64,000 bases of DNA, from positions 2,108,001-2,172,000 of the forward strand of contig NZ_AP019846.1 of NCBI RefSeq assembly GCF_007990635.1. Direction: 5' to 3'. Both the position numbers and the translations under genes were made by a program. Position 1 is the first letter of the stretch, and each line of letters begins with the position of its first letter. The DNA is from Leptotrichia hongkongensis. Its GTDB lineage: Bacteria > Fusobacteriota > Fusobacteriia > Fusobacteriales > Leptotrichiaceae. The notes beneath the pieces are model-generated. The model made no database searches, was not told the origin of the DNA, and saw only the letters and a list, made by a program, of their open reading frames with translations. Below, piece after piece: positions 46,682 to 56,376 of this stretch.

Positions 46682-49015
46682 TTATTTCAAAGGTTCTCCT
46701 ATAAAAATCTCAGGCATCACATAAGTTCTATTGTTATCTTCTGTTACAAATTCCAACCTTGAAACTTCCACTTTTAAACCTGTATTATGAAATCCAACAT
46801 ATGCCTTTTCTGATTTGTTTAACTGCAATAAATCCAGTACTCTCTCCCCTTTCTGATTGTAGCCTATTACTCTTGTTTTTCCAAAATTATAGTCCCTTGC
46901 CCTTTTCACATATAAATATTCTATTTTCATCGGATGTGGAAGATTAATTCCTGTTATTGCTTCCGTATTAGCTAATTCATTAGAAAAATATTTTTCTCCC
47001 TGGTAAGTTTTTACCAAAAAACTTTCCATTGGTTTTCCTACATATGAAATTTTTTCATTTTCTGAGGTAAAAAAAGGCTCAACAGGTATCAAATATTTTT
47101 TTGAATCATAAAATTTTGAGTATATTGACCAGTCTGAAGCTATTTCATTATTTCTGTAAATAACTTCATTTTTAAAAGGTGAAAATCTGATTATTAAAAA
47201 TATTATTACAATAGAAAACATATATTTTTTCAAAATTAAATTTTTATTAGATATTTTTTCTGTTTTTATGATGTATAGCAAAAGAATTAGTATTGACAAT
47301 ACAGACACCTTTATTAATATGGAATGCCATGTATTTATTGCTCCTATAGAACTGCTCCATAATTCAAAGTCCCCATTCCATATTCTCGACAGTGCATTTA
47401 TACTCGGAACACCAAAAACTATACCTAAAAGGCACAAAATAATAACACCTTCTCTGCTTCTAATTCTAATTACCAATCGTATTAAAAATATTAAAACTAT
47501 CAAAAAAATTATTAAATATAGAATGTTTAAATTTAAAATATTCTCTGATGAATCTACCCCAGGATTAAAAATATTTATAAATTGCTGTACTGTTTGATGT
47601 AAAACCGTATTCATAAATTCTGATATTTTTAATTGACTTGTAGGTCTTAAATTTACTACTGTTCCACGTCCAACTATTTTCCAAGTAACTGATTCATCTG
47701 TTATTTTCCAATCTTTGACATGTATATAAGTATATAAAATTTGTATAACAGATGCCAGCGAAACTAACCCCAAACATATCTTCTCCCTGTTTACCAGCTT
47801 CTTCCACATAAAAACTAATAGTGCCACACTTATCGGCAAAAGTACAACATACAGGAACTTTGATAATGTTAGAAGAAAAACAAGCACCATTAACAATATG
47901 TATCTGCTTCTCTTCATTTCCTTGAAATCCAAAAGACTTATATAAAACAGCGGTACTATATTCAAATATGCCATCGTTATAAACATATGAGTCTCTATAT
48001 ATGTGGAAGATATGCCAAATGCACCAAATACCATACAGACAACAAACCTGTAAAATACATCCCCGTATTTCCTGTATGGCTTCAACATGAATACTGACAC
48101 CATCATCCCCACAACCAAAACTGCAACATTTGACATCAGATATACTGTTATCTTTGCATTAAATCCAAGTTTTACTATTAGCAAGGCTATTATTCTATGA
48201 AATAGCGGAAGATAGCCTCCCTCCATCAATGTAAGATTTTTTACGATGCCGTATGTCCTTGCATTATACAGAAAGTTAAATATCTGCTCAGCAAAAGGTT
48301 CCACCCTAAAAGTCAAAAATGGAGCTCTTGAAGCTATCACAAGATAAATCAGCAGGACTGTTGTCATATATATTTTCCTGCTATTTCTTTCCTCATCCCA
48401 TAGAAGGCTCAGCAAGTAAATATAGCATAGAACTGACAGTATTGTAAATATAATCTGACCTTTCACAGTCCCATTATATTCCGAAAATAAAATTTTCTGA
48501 ACAAAAGATCGCTGACTAGGCTCTCCATTTTGTATCATCTCGCTATACATTATATCCGCCGTCTTATGCATTGAAACAGCATTTCCAATTGTGCCGTCGA
48601 TACCTTCAACTCTAAGCACTGCTTCTCCTGGCTTTAAGCCTCTTATATTTAAATAGTGGTAGTCATTGTCCTTTATTTTCGCAACATCAACTATTTCGCT
48701 GCTTTTCCTGTTACCTTGGGTAATCTCTATTTTTATTTTCCCAGTATTTTTTCTTCTATAAGTTGCAAACATTACTCCATATTTTTTTACATGTTTTGGA
48801 ATATATATTCTTTCCTGAAAAGAGGAGCCTCTGATAATCTCTCCTACAAGATCCAGCTCGTACTGTTTTGACACTACCTCCCTGTCAGCCCCGTTTTTTA
48901 CGGAAACAAAGGAGGGAAGTATTATTCCTGCTACAAGAAAAAATATAGTCAAAAATAACCTTACCTTGTCTCTTGAATAATATTCAGTGGACCTCTTTAA
49001 TTTCTTAGTTATCAT
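46682..49015 (-). CDS. GtrS-like large membrane glycosyltransferase, copy 2
   Basis: 777 residues. One N-terminal helix (about 19-38), an extracytoplasmic beta-rich domain (about 45-175), about ten membrane helices (about 185-600) and a C-terminal extracytoplasmic domain (about 610-777). This GT-C-like plan and the neighbouring gtrB/gtrA-like genes suggest it moves a sugar from a lipid carrier onto the polymer outside the membrane. It is almost identical to the copy at 50279-52555 except in two patches (about residues 405-445 and 560-650). RBS AGGAGCTAAAA is part of the duplicated segment. No named family is certain. Confidence 0.75.
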   Translation of the reverse strand: MITKKLKRSTEYYSRDKVRLFLTIFFLVAGIILPSFVSVKNGADREVVSKQYELDLVGEIIRGSSFQERIYIPKHVKKYGVMFATYRRKNTGKIKIEITQGNRKSSEIVDVAKIKDNDYHYLNIRGLKPGEAVLRVEGIDGTIGNAVSMHKTADIMYSEMIQNGEPSQRSFVQKILFSEYNGTVKGQIIFTILSVLCYIYLLSLLWDEERNSRKIYMTTVLLIYLVIASRAPFLTFRVEPFAEQIFNFLYNARTYGIVKNLTLMEGGYLPLFHRIIALLIVKLGFNAKITVYLMSNVAVLVVGMMVSVFMLKPYRKYGDVFYRFVVCMVFGAFGISSTYIETHMFITMAYLNIVPLFYISLLDFKEMKRSRYILLMVLVFLLTLSKFLYVVLLPISVALLVFMWKKLVNREKICLGLVSLASVIQILYTYIHVKDWKITDESVTWKIVGRGTVVNLRPTSQLKISEFMNTVLHQTVQQFINIFNPGVDSSENILNLNILYLIIFLIVLIFLIRLVIRIRSREGVIILCLLGIVFGVPSINALSRIWNGDFELWSSSIGAINTWHSILIKVSVLSILILLLYIIKTEKISNKNLILKKYMFSIVIIFLIIRFSPFKNEVIYRNNEIASDWSIYSKFYDSKKYLIPVEPFFTSENEKISYVGKPMESFLVKTYQGEKYFSNELANTEAITGINLPHPMKIEYLYVKRARDYNFGKTRVIGYNQKGERVLDLLQLNKSEKAYVGFHNTGLKVEVSRLEFVTEDNNRTYVMPEIFIGEPLK

Positions 49016-49040
49016 TTTTAGCTCCTATTTTCTAATTTAT
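46682..49040 (-). repeat. Direct repeat: duplicated GtrS-like gene with its leader (second unit 50279-52580)
   Basis: The two units are offset by about 3.54 kb. From 47794 to 48823 the sequence matches 51334-52363 base for base (about 1,030 bp). Identity extends through the start codon, RBS and about 30 bp of leader, and the last ~240 bp of the genes are also nearly identical. In between lie two patches that clearly differ. Confidence 0.9.
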
Positions 49041-49744
49041 TTAAGTCCTTTTCTTTTTAGTTCAACACTCGCTTTAAGAGTTTTTTTCACTTCTTTTAAT
49101 TTTGGAATTAGTCCTTTAGCATTCCAGCTTGATTCTCCTTGTTTTCGTTTTGGAAATAAAACATTAAATCGTATTATTTTCATCTTTCTTCTTTTGGCCA
49201 AACACAACGAATATGTATCTAGTTCAAAATGACTTGGAGGATTTTGCCAAGTTTCATAAAACTTCCTGCAAAATATATTAGGTTGCCCTCCAATATCCCA
49301 TAAAAACGTACCTAAATAGATACTTTCAAAAATAGATAATCCAATTGTAAAAAAATTTTCTGTAAACGTTCTTTTTCTTCTTCTACCTTTTACATAAATT
49401 TTTTCATCCCAATTTTCTTTTTCCAATATACCATAAGCTTTTATAATATCCCCAAGATCCGTTTGCATATCTGCATGAGTCCAACCAACAAAAGTCCCTT
49501 TAGTTTCTTTTAATCCTTGTAAAATTCCATACCCATACCCTTTATTAACAGGAACAAGAACAGTTCTTGCAAATGAATAATTTGGAATTAATTCCTCTAA
49601 TACTTTTTGAGAATTATCTGTTGACCCATTATTTACTAAAACAACTTCTAAATCTTCATTAGAAATTATTTCTGAAAATTTTTTTAGTAAAAATGGTATA
49701 TTTTTTTCTTCGTTATAACAAGGTATAACTATTGATAATTTCAT
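49037..49744 (-). CDS. GtrB/DPM1-like polyprenyl-phosphate glycosyltransferase
   Basis: 235 residues of GT family 2. 'LSIVIPCYNEEKNIPFLLKK', VLVNNGSTDNS, GYGYGILQGLKETKG and the DxD site WTHADMQTD are as in dolichol-phosphate-mannose synthase-like enzymes; WDIGGQPNIFCRKFYETW is a further family block. It has no C-terminal membrane helices, so the flippase is supplied by the GtrA-like protein encoded just upstream. It would load a sugar onto undecaprenyl phosphate at the cytoplasmic face. Located between the two GtrS-like copies. Confidence 0.85.
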   Translation of the reverse strand: MKLSIVIPCYNEEKNIPFLLKKFSEIISNEDLEVVLVNNGSTDNSQKVLEELIPNYSFARTVLVPVNKGYGYGILQGLKETKGTFVGWTHADMQTDLGDIIKAYGILEKENWDEKIYVKGRRRKRTFTENFFTIGLSIFESIYLGTFLWDIGGQPNIFCRKFYETWQNPPSHFELDTYSLCLAKRRKMKIIRFNVLFPKRKQGESSWNAKGLIPKLKEVKKTLKASVELKRKGLK

Positions 49745-49864
49745 ATTTTCTCCTTAATATAATCTTATTTAAAATATATTTAAGAATTTAAACTTTGTAT
49801 TTTTGAGATTATAACTCTAATTACATAGTAAAAAATTCTTTAAATTAATATTAATTTATTATCT

Positions 49865-50254
49865 TTATCTAAAAACTAGATATTTTGTAATGACATAATT
49901 TAAAATAGTACCTATTATATTTGAAAAAATTTTTACTTCTGTATCATTTTGCTTAAAAACATTCACTCCCAAAAACATAATACCGACATCCAGTAATCCT
50001 GTTAAATATCTAGTTGTCCAAAACATATTAAATTCTTTAAAGAAACCTGTTTCCCGTTTTTTATTTTTAAAAACAAAATCTCTATTAGTAAAAAATGAAA
50101 ATATAACAGCTATTATCCATGCTATAATAGTTGATATCACATAATGAATATTCAATATATTAGCACAAATATAATAAATAAATATATTTAATAATGTTGT
50201 AAGTAAACCTATAATAATATATCGTAAAAGTTCTAAACATTTATCTTTGTTCAT
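49865..50254 (-). CDS. GtrA-like flippase
   Basis: 129 residues with four membrane helices. 'RYIIGLLTTLLNIFIYYICA', IIAWIIAVIFSFFTNRDFVFK and the C-terminal NYVITKYLVF are the GtrA family (PF04138) hallmarks. GtrA proteins are thought to flip polyprenyl-phosphate-linked sugars. Starts 24 bp after the first GtrS-like copy and lies before the GtrB-like gene. Confidence 0.9.
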   Translation of the reverse strand: MNKDKCLELLRYIIIGLLTTLLNIFIYYICANILNIHYVISTIIAWIIAVIFSFFTNRDFVFKNKKRETGFFKEFNMFWTTRYLTGLLDVGIMFLGVNVFKQNDTEVKIFSNIIGTILNYVITKYLVFR

Positions 50255-50278
50255 CGTTTTTTCCTTAATTAATATTTT

Positions 50279-52555
50279 TTATTTCAAAGGTTCTCCTATA
50301 AAAATCTCAGGCATCACATAAGTTCTATTGTTATCTTCTGTTACAAATTCCAACCTTGAAACTTCCACTTTTAAACCTGTATTATGAAATCCAACATATG
50401 CCTTTTCTGATTTGTTTAACTGCAATAAATCCAGTACTCTCTCCCCTTTCTGATTATAGCCTATTACTCTTGTTTTTCCAAAATTATAGTCTCTCGCCCT
50501 TTTCACATATAAATATTCTATTTTCATCGGATGTGGAAGATTGATTCCTGTTATTGCTTCCGTATTAGCTAACTCATCAAAAAAATATTTTTTCCCTTGA
50601 AAATTTTCTATTGCAAAATTTTCTGATTTTTTTCCTATATATGATATTTTTTCATTTTCTGATATAAAATAAGGCTCAACAGGTATCAAATATTTTTTTA
50701 AATCATAAAATTTTGAGTATATTGACCAATCTGAAGCCATTTCATCATTCTTAAATATAGCATTATCTTTGAAAGGGGAAAATCTGATTATCAGAAAGGC
50801 TATTAATATATACGATAAATATCTATTTATATCAGTTTTTCTAAGTCTACTATTTTTTGTTGTAATATATGGCATTAGGACTAATATTGACAATATAGAT
50901 ACCTTTATTAATATGGAATGCCATGTATTTATTGCTCCTATAGAACTGTTCCATAATTCAAAGTCCCCATTCCATATTCTCGACAGTGCATTTATACTCG
51001 GAATACCAAAAACTATGCCTAAAAGGCACAAAATAATAACACTTTCTCTGCTTCTAATTCTAATTACCAATCGTATCAAAAATATTAAAACTATCAAAAA
51101 AATTATTAAATATAGAATGTTTAAATTTAAAATATTCTCTGATGAGTCTATCCCAGAATTAAAAATATTTATAAATTGCTGTACTGTTTGATGAATAACA
51201 ACATTTGCTGCTTCAATTATGTTAAATTTAGGTTCATCTCCATTTATCCATAGTTTTCTATTTCTATAAGTATACAAAATTTGTATAACAGATGCTAGCG
51301 AAACTAACCCCAAACATATCTTCTCCCTGTTTGCCAGCTTCTTCCACATAAAAACTAATAGTGCCACACTTATCGGCAAAAGTACAACATACAGGAACTT
51401 TGATAATGTTAGAAGAAAAACAAGCACCATTAACAATATGTATCTGCTTCTCTTCATTTCCTTGAAATCCAAAAGACTTATATAAAACAGCGGTACTATA
51501 TTCAAATATGCCATCGTTATAAACATATGAGTCTCTATATATGTGGAAGATATGCCAAATGCACCAAATACCATACAGACAACAAACCTGTAAAATACAT
51601 CCCCGTATTTCCTGTATGGCTTCAACATGAATACTGACACCATCATCCCCACAACCAAAACTGCAACATTTGACATCAGATATACTGTTATCTTTGCATT
51701 AAATCCAAGTTTTACTATTAGCAAGGCTATTATTCTATGAAATAGCGGAAGATAGCCTCCCTCCATCAATGTAAGATTTTTTACGATGCCGTATGTCCTT
51801 GCATTATACAGAAAGTTAAATATCTGCTCAGCAAAAGGTTCCACCCTAAAAGTCAAAAATGGAGCTCTTGAAGCTATCACAAGATAAATCAGCAGGACTG
51901 TTGTCATATATATTTTCCTGCTATTTCTTTCCTCATCCCATAGAAGGCTCAGCAAGTAAATATAGCATAGAACTGACAGTATTGTAAATATAATCTGACC
52001 TTTCACAGTCCCATTATATTCCGAAAATAAAATTTTCTGAACAAAAGATCGCTGACTAGGCTCTCCATTTTGTATCATCTCGCTATACATTATATCCGCC
52101 GTCTTATGCATTGAAACAGCATTTCCAATTGTGCCGTCGATACCTTCAACTCTAAGCACTGCTTCTCCTGGCTTTAAGCCTCTTATATTTAAATAGTGGT
52201 AGTCATTGTCCTTTATTTTCGCAACATCAACTATTTCGCTGCTTTTCCTGTTACCTTGGGTAATCTCTATTTTTATTTTCCCAGTATTTTTTCTTCTATA
52301 AGTTGCAAACATTACTCCATATTTTTTTACATGTTTTGGAATATATATTCTTTCCTGAAAAGAAGAGCCTCTGATAATCTCTCCTACAAGATCTAGTTCG
52401 TACTGTTTTGACACTACCTCCCTGTCAGCCCCGTTTTTTATGGAAACAAAGGAGGGAAGTATTATTCCTGCTACAAGAAAAAATATAGTCAAAAATAACC
52501 TTACCTTGTCTCTTGAATAATATTCAGTGGACCTCTTTAATTTCTTAGTTATCAT
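50279..52555 (-). CDS. GtrS-like large membrane glycosyltransferase, copy 1
   Basis: 758 residues with the same architecture as the copy at 46682-49015. Residues 1 to about 404 differ at only two or three positions. The 19-residue shortening is in the patch after YTYRNRKLW, and a second different patch spans about 545-635. The C-terminal ~110 residues are again identical. It is first in a set GtrS-GtrA-GtrB-GtrS. Different middle patches on identical shells suggest different acceptor or donor choice, or ongoing gene conversion; both are inference. Confidence 0.75.
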   Translation of the reverse strand: MITKKLKRSTEYYSRDKVRLFLTIFFLVAGIILPSFVSIKNGADREVVSKQYELDLVGEIIRGSSFQERIYIPKHVKKYGVMFATYRRKNTGKIKIEITQGNRKSSEIVDVAKIKDNDYHYLNIRGLKPGEAVLRVEGIDGTIGNAVSMHKTADIMYSEMIQNGEPSQRSFVQKILFSEYNGTVKGQIIFTILSVLCYIYLLSLLWDEERNSRKIYMTTVLLIYLVIASRAPFLTFRVEPFAEQIFNFLYNARTYGIVKNLTLMEGGYLPLFHRIIALLIVKLGFNAKITVYLMSNVAVLVVGMMVSVFMLKPYRKYGDVFYRFVVCMVFGAFGISSTYIETHMFITMAYLNIVPLFYISLLDFKEMKRSRYILLMVLVFLLTLSKFLYVVLLPISVALLVFMWKKLANREKICLGLVSLASVIQILYTYRNRKLWINGDEPKFNIIEAANVVIHQTVQQFINIFNSGIDSSENILNLNILYLIIFLIVLIFLIRLVIRIRSRESVIILCLLGIVFGIPSINALSRIWNGDFELWNSSIGAINTWHSILIKVSILSILVLMPYITTKNSRLRKTDINRYLSYILIAFLIIRFSPFKDNAIFKNDEMASDWSIYSKFYDLKKYLIPVEPYFISENEKISYIGKKSENFAIENFQGKKYFFDELANTEAITGINLPHPMKIEYLYVKRARDYNFGKTRVIGYNQKGERVLDLLQLNKSEKAYVGFHNTGLKVEVSRLEFVTEDNNRTYVMPEIFIGEPLK

Positions 52556-52879
52556 TTTTAGCTCCTATTTTCTAATTTATTATTTAAAATCTTCCTATAA
52601 CAACCTTAAGTATTACACATACCTTTATTTTACTTTTTTTCGTAATCTAGTAAACTTCATTCTATCAAAATTGTTTTCTTCTATTTAAATAATTATTAGA
52701 TATTCTGTTTTTATTAGTTCTAATAATATTATTTATAGTATTATCCTAAATATTTTTAAATAATAGAATTATTCAGTATCTTAATATTCTTTATCTTTAA
52801 TGTGGAGACTTTATTTCTTATAAGATGAGTATTATTTACTTGATTGCATTTCCAAATTTATATATTTAATCAGATAAAT
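52556..52879. other. Gap between the RgpF-like gene and the first GtrS-like gene
   Basis: 324 bp, very AT-rich. Apart from the ~25 bp of leader shared with the second GtrS-like unit I see no gene, clear promoter or terminator. Confidence 0.6.
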
Positions 52880-54790
52880 TTAATTTGTTTTTATTTTTTT
52901 AAAAACCATTTTTATTTTATTTTTTATTATTACCAGAGGTTTCTTAATAAAATCAGGTAACTTAGCGACAGCATATATTCTTAATAATTTTATAAAACTT
53001 AATTTACCTCCTAATAACTCCTTCAAATTTCTTACTAAAAAATAATGTTTCCCATTTTTAGACAATACTTTATTGGAGTACAATGCTTTATTTAATTCAG
53101 TTAACATAAAATTTAAATTTGTTAATTCAATTTTTGTATATTCCTCATTTAACAAATTAGCTGAATAATATCCTGCATCTTGAGCAACAAAGGGATAAAT
53201 TCTTTCTATAGCATGTAATATAGTTCCGTCAATTTTGTTAGGCTCTTTTGGAAAATCTTCATATTTCCAATCTTTTTCTAATATCTTTTTAAATGCTCTT
53301 GGCCTAAACCAAAACATTGTCCCATACGGTGCTACAGGAGCTTTATTTTTATCAACATTTATTTCTATATCTAATTTACTTAATAAATCACATGTTAGAG
53401 AATAGTTGCTATTTCCACTATGTCCCCATTCCCTTCCAATATTGGAATAAAATTCTGCATGATTAGGTTCAAATGGTGATAGCAATCCTAATTTAGGATT
53501 CTCCAAAAATAAATTTATAACATTACATACAAATTCTTTACTCCCTAAAATATTTTCAAAGCACTTATATTTAAAGTCCTCTCCTTTTAATTGAGGCTTT
53601 AACTGCTTAGTTTTTTTGTCATGAGCAAAACATGCTATGTCATATTTTAAAATTTCTTCACTATTTGGAATTAAAAATGCACTGACATCTCTTCCTCTAT
53701 TTTCAATTACTTTTATGTCTACTTTGTTTTTTAAAGTTGAAAATTTTTCTTCTATCTTTTTTTTCTTTTCTTCACTATTTGTAGTTATAAATATATCTGC
53801 ATGCTCTGGCAAATTAGAAGAATAGTCAAAACATTCATCTATTAAATCTTCAAAATAAATGTGTAAAAACAGCCCTATTTTATGATTATTTTCTAATTTA
53901 TTTAATGTATATCTGCTCGGTAAGCTGTAATTTAGATGTAAAGTATTTTTTATATCGTACATGTTTTCTGTTCTTAATAAATTTTCCCAAATTAAATCAG
54001 TATCATATTTTTTATTTTCTTTTAAATAATTATATAGTTTTAACGATTGTCCACCTATACTACGTGTCAAAAAATCATCATAAGGATTAAAAAAGGATCT
54101 TCTTTTAAAAATAGGACATCTTTTTTCCTCTATTATTTTTTTAGGATAATCTATTATTGGATGATCTGTAAAATCTTTTAAATCATCACTATTTATATAG
54201 CTATCTGATTTAAAACCTTTGTCATTAAATTTTTTTGTAAAAATAGATTCATGATAGGAAACACTTTCAAAATACGTATTAATCATTCTCATTTTTTCCC
54301 AATGCTGTCTAAATTCATAACTAGTAAGCATTGGCTTTCTTACTGCTATGAAATGTGACTGTATATGCTCTGGAATATATCCATATTTTATTAATCCCCA
54401 CGGATCAACTGGGAATTTATGAAATTTCGTTATTCCCCAAAAGTCAAGTTCTTTTCTACTGTCCATTTCATCAAACATTTCTTTAAATGAGTAAACAGGC
54501 CCCATAATAGTCATATTTAACATAACTAATTCATCATAATTTTTCAAATTATCCCAGCCGATGTATTCTATTCCTTCTTTATATGCCCAAACATCAAATC
54601 CCTTATTTTCTCTCACGATTATCTCATTAGTGTATTTCGAAAACTCTTGTCTTCCTTCTGGAGTCAATTTACCATTACATACAACTATTAATCTATCTAA
54701 GTTCTTTTTAAAATCTTCTAAAAAATAATTTACATATCTATCAACCACTCCGTCTTTATCATAGAAAAAATATATTGCCACTCTTTTCAT
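52880..54790 (-). CDS. rgpF: RgpF-like rhamnan synthesis protein
   Basis: 636 residues. Begins 'RVAIYFFYDKDGVVDRYVNY' and contains VRENKGFDVWAYKEGIEYIGW and, in the second half, VIENRGRDVSAFLIP and 'YDIACFAHDKKTKQLKP', the repeated signature of the rhamnan synthesis F family (PF05045). In streptococci RgpF is a glycosyltransferase of the rhamnose-glucose polysaccharide. Its presence with dTDP-rhamnose genes and an ABC exporter indicates a rhamnose-containing polymer. Starts 4 bp after the epimerase-like gene upstream. Basic C-terminal tail. Confidence 0.88.
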   Translation of the reverse strand: MKRVAIYFFYDKDGVVDRYVNYFLEDFKKNLDRLIVVCNGKLTPEGRQEFSKYTNEIIVRENKGFDVWAYKEGIEYIGWDNLKNYDELVMLNMTIMGPVYSFKEMFDEMDSRKELDFWGITKFHKFPVDPWGLIKYGYIPEHIQSHFIAVRKPMLTSYEFRQHWEKMRMINTYFESVSYHESIFTKKFNDKGFKSDSYINSDDLKDFTDHPIIDYPKKIIEEKRCPIFKRRSFFNPYDDFLTRSIGGQSLKLYNYLKENKKYDTDLIWENLLRTENMYDIKNTLHLNYSLPSRYTLNKLENNHKIGLFLHIYFEDLIDECFDYSSNLPEHADIFITTNSEEKKKKIEEKFSTLKNKVDIKVIENRGRDVSAFLIPNSEEILKYDIACFAHDKKTKQLKPQLKGEDFKYKCFENILGSKEFVCNVINLFLENPKLGLLSPFEPNHAEFYSNIGREWGHSGNSNYSLTCDLLSKLDIEINVDKNKAPVAPYGTMFWFRPRAFKKILEKDWKYEDFPKEPNKIDGTILHAIERIYPFVAQDAGYYSANLLNEEYTKIELTNLNFMLTELNKALYSNKVLSKNGKHYFLVRNLKELLGGKLSFIKLLRIYAVAKLPDFIKKPLVIIKNKIKMVFKKIKTN

Positions 54791-54794
54791 TCAT

Positions 54795-55628
54795 TTATTC
54801 TCCCTTGTTCAATATTTCATTTATCTTCTTATTATTTCCCCATAATGCAGGAGAATCGTATTCTCTGTCAGGAAAAACTCCATACTCTAATTTTATATTT
54901 AAATTATTTTCCAGCAAAAAACTTTCAACTTTATCTTTCAAACTTATTGCTTTTCCAGAACAACAATTTATAATACCTTTTACTTCAGTTTGTAAAGAAG
55001 CCTTTGAAATCATCTCAGCTAATTTAAATACATTAATGAAGTCATATTTATTTGTCCCTGTCGTAAAAGGAAATTTATCTGCCCCTTCTTCTTCTTTTTG
55101 AAGAATTTTGGCAAAAATTGAATTATTATTTCTGTCATCTCCTTGAATGTAATAAACTCTTAACCATTTTAATTCGATGTTTTCAGTTTTTTCTAAAATT
55201 TTTAGTGACTGTCTCAATGTGTTTTTAGCTATTCCATAAAAAGAAATAGGATTTGTCGGAGTATCTTCATTTATTTCGCCTTCCCAATATCCTATTTCAT
55301 GCATTGTTCCTATAACATTTATGTTTTTTATTCCAATTTTACTTATTTTTTCCAAAAACTCATAATGTTTTGATATATCTTGTAGATGTGTTATTGAATT
55401 ATGAATAAACCCATTTCTCCAGGCTAAATGAATACATACATCAATGTCTTTAAATTTTTCTAGATATTCATCCGTATTTTCAAACAAATTAATAATTAAT
55501 TTTTCTGATCTTTCATCAACTTTATCTAAATTAATATCTGCTGCTAAAACATCATTTCCATTGTCTAATAGCCATTTCACAACATTTTTCCCTATATAGC
55601 CGTTAGCTCCTGTTACCAGTACTTTCAT
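54795..55628 (-). CDS. NAD(P)-dependent sugar epimerase/reductase (extended SDR)
   Basis: 277 residues. GANGYIGKNVVKWL (about 7-20) binds the cofactor; CIHLAWRNG, NVIGTMHEIGYWEG and the catalytic SFYGIAKNTLRQS (Tyr-x3-Lys) follow. The form is close to dTDP-6-deoxy-L-talose 4-dehydrogenase and related reductases of dTDP-4-keto sugars, but the substrate is not certain. Located between the ABC ATPase gene and rgpF in one transcript. Confidence 0.82.
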   Translation of the reverse strand: MKVLVTGANGYIGKNVVKWLLDNGNDVLAADINLDKVDERSEKLIINLFENTDEYLEKFKDIDVCIHLAWRNGFIHNSITHLQDISKHYEFLEKISKIGIKNINVIGTMHEIGYWEGEINEDTPTNPISFYGIAKNTLRQSLKILEKTENIELKWLRVYYIQGDDRNNNSIFAKILQKEEEGADKFPFTTGTNKYDFINVFKLAEMISKASLQTEVKGIINCCSGKAISLKDKVESFLLENNLNIKLEYGVFPDREYDSPALWGNNKKINEILNKGE

Positions 55629-55643
55629 CTGTTCCTCCTAAAC

Positions 55644-56363
55644 TTAACTATTTTTGTATTCACTGCATATTTCTTTTGTTAACCCTATTTTTTTTATACT
55701 TCCATTTTCAAGCCAAACTACTCTATTACACATTTTTTCTATTTGATCTATTGAGTGTGACACCATAAGTACCGTTACTCCATCTTCCATCATAGATTTT
55801 ATTTTATTTAAACTTTTTTCTTGAAATTTAAAATCTCCAACTGATAAAATTTCATCTACTATCAAAATATCAGGTTTTACAACAGTAGATATCGCAAATC
55901 CTAATCTCGCTACCATTCCAGAAGAAAAACTTTTTAATGGAACATCAATAAATTCGCCAAGTTCTGCAAACTCAACTATTTCGTCAAAACTTTTATCAAT
56001 AAATTTTTTACTATAACCTAATATATAACCATTAAGATATATGTTTTCTCTAGCTGTCAAATCAAAATCAAAACCTGTTCCTAATTCTATAAGCGGTGAT
56101 ATTTTTCCATCAACTTTTACTATTCCTGTTGTAGGTTCTATTATTTGAGAAATAACTTTTAAAAGAGTACTTTTTCCTGCTCCATTAAATCCTACTAAAC
56201 CAACAACTTCTCCTTTTTCTATTTTTATATTTATATCTTTTAATGCCCAAAACTCTTCATAATTTAGTTCATTTTTTATAAATTTTATAATATACTCTTT
56301 AAAAGAAAGTATTTTTTCTTTATTCATATTATACTTTAAACTGACATTTTTTAACTCAATCAT
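55644..56363 (-). CDS. Polysaccharide ABC exporter, ATP-binding protein
   Basis: 239 residues. Walker A GFNGAGKSTLL (about 58-68), Q-loop, signature SSGMVARLGFA (about 147-157), Walker B ILIVDEILSVGD and the switch His in MVSHS. This is the TagH/Wzt/RgpD type that exports polymer. It lacks the long C-terminal carbohydrate-binding domain found in some Wzt proteins, so export probably does not depend on a capped chain end. Pairs with the permease 13 bp upstream. Confidence 0.93.
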   Translation of the reverse strand: MIELKNVSLKYNMNKEKILSFKEYIIKFIKNELNYEEFWALKDINIKIEKGEVVGLVGFNGAGKSTLLKVISQIIEPTTGIVKVDGKISPLIELGTGFDFDLTARENIYLNGYILGYSKKFIDKSFDEIVEFAELGEFIDVPLKSFSSGMVARLGFAISTVVKPDILIVDEILSVGDFKFQEKSLNKIKSMMEDGVTVLMVSHSIDQIEKMCNRVVWLENGSIKKIGLTKEICSEYKNS

Positions 56364-56376
56364 TCATATACCTCGC

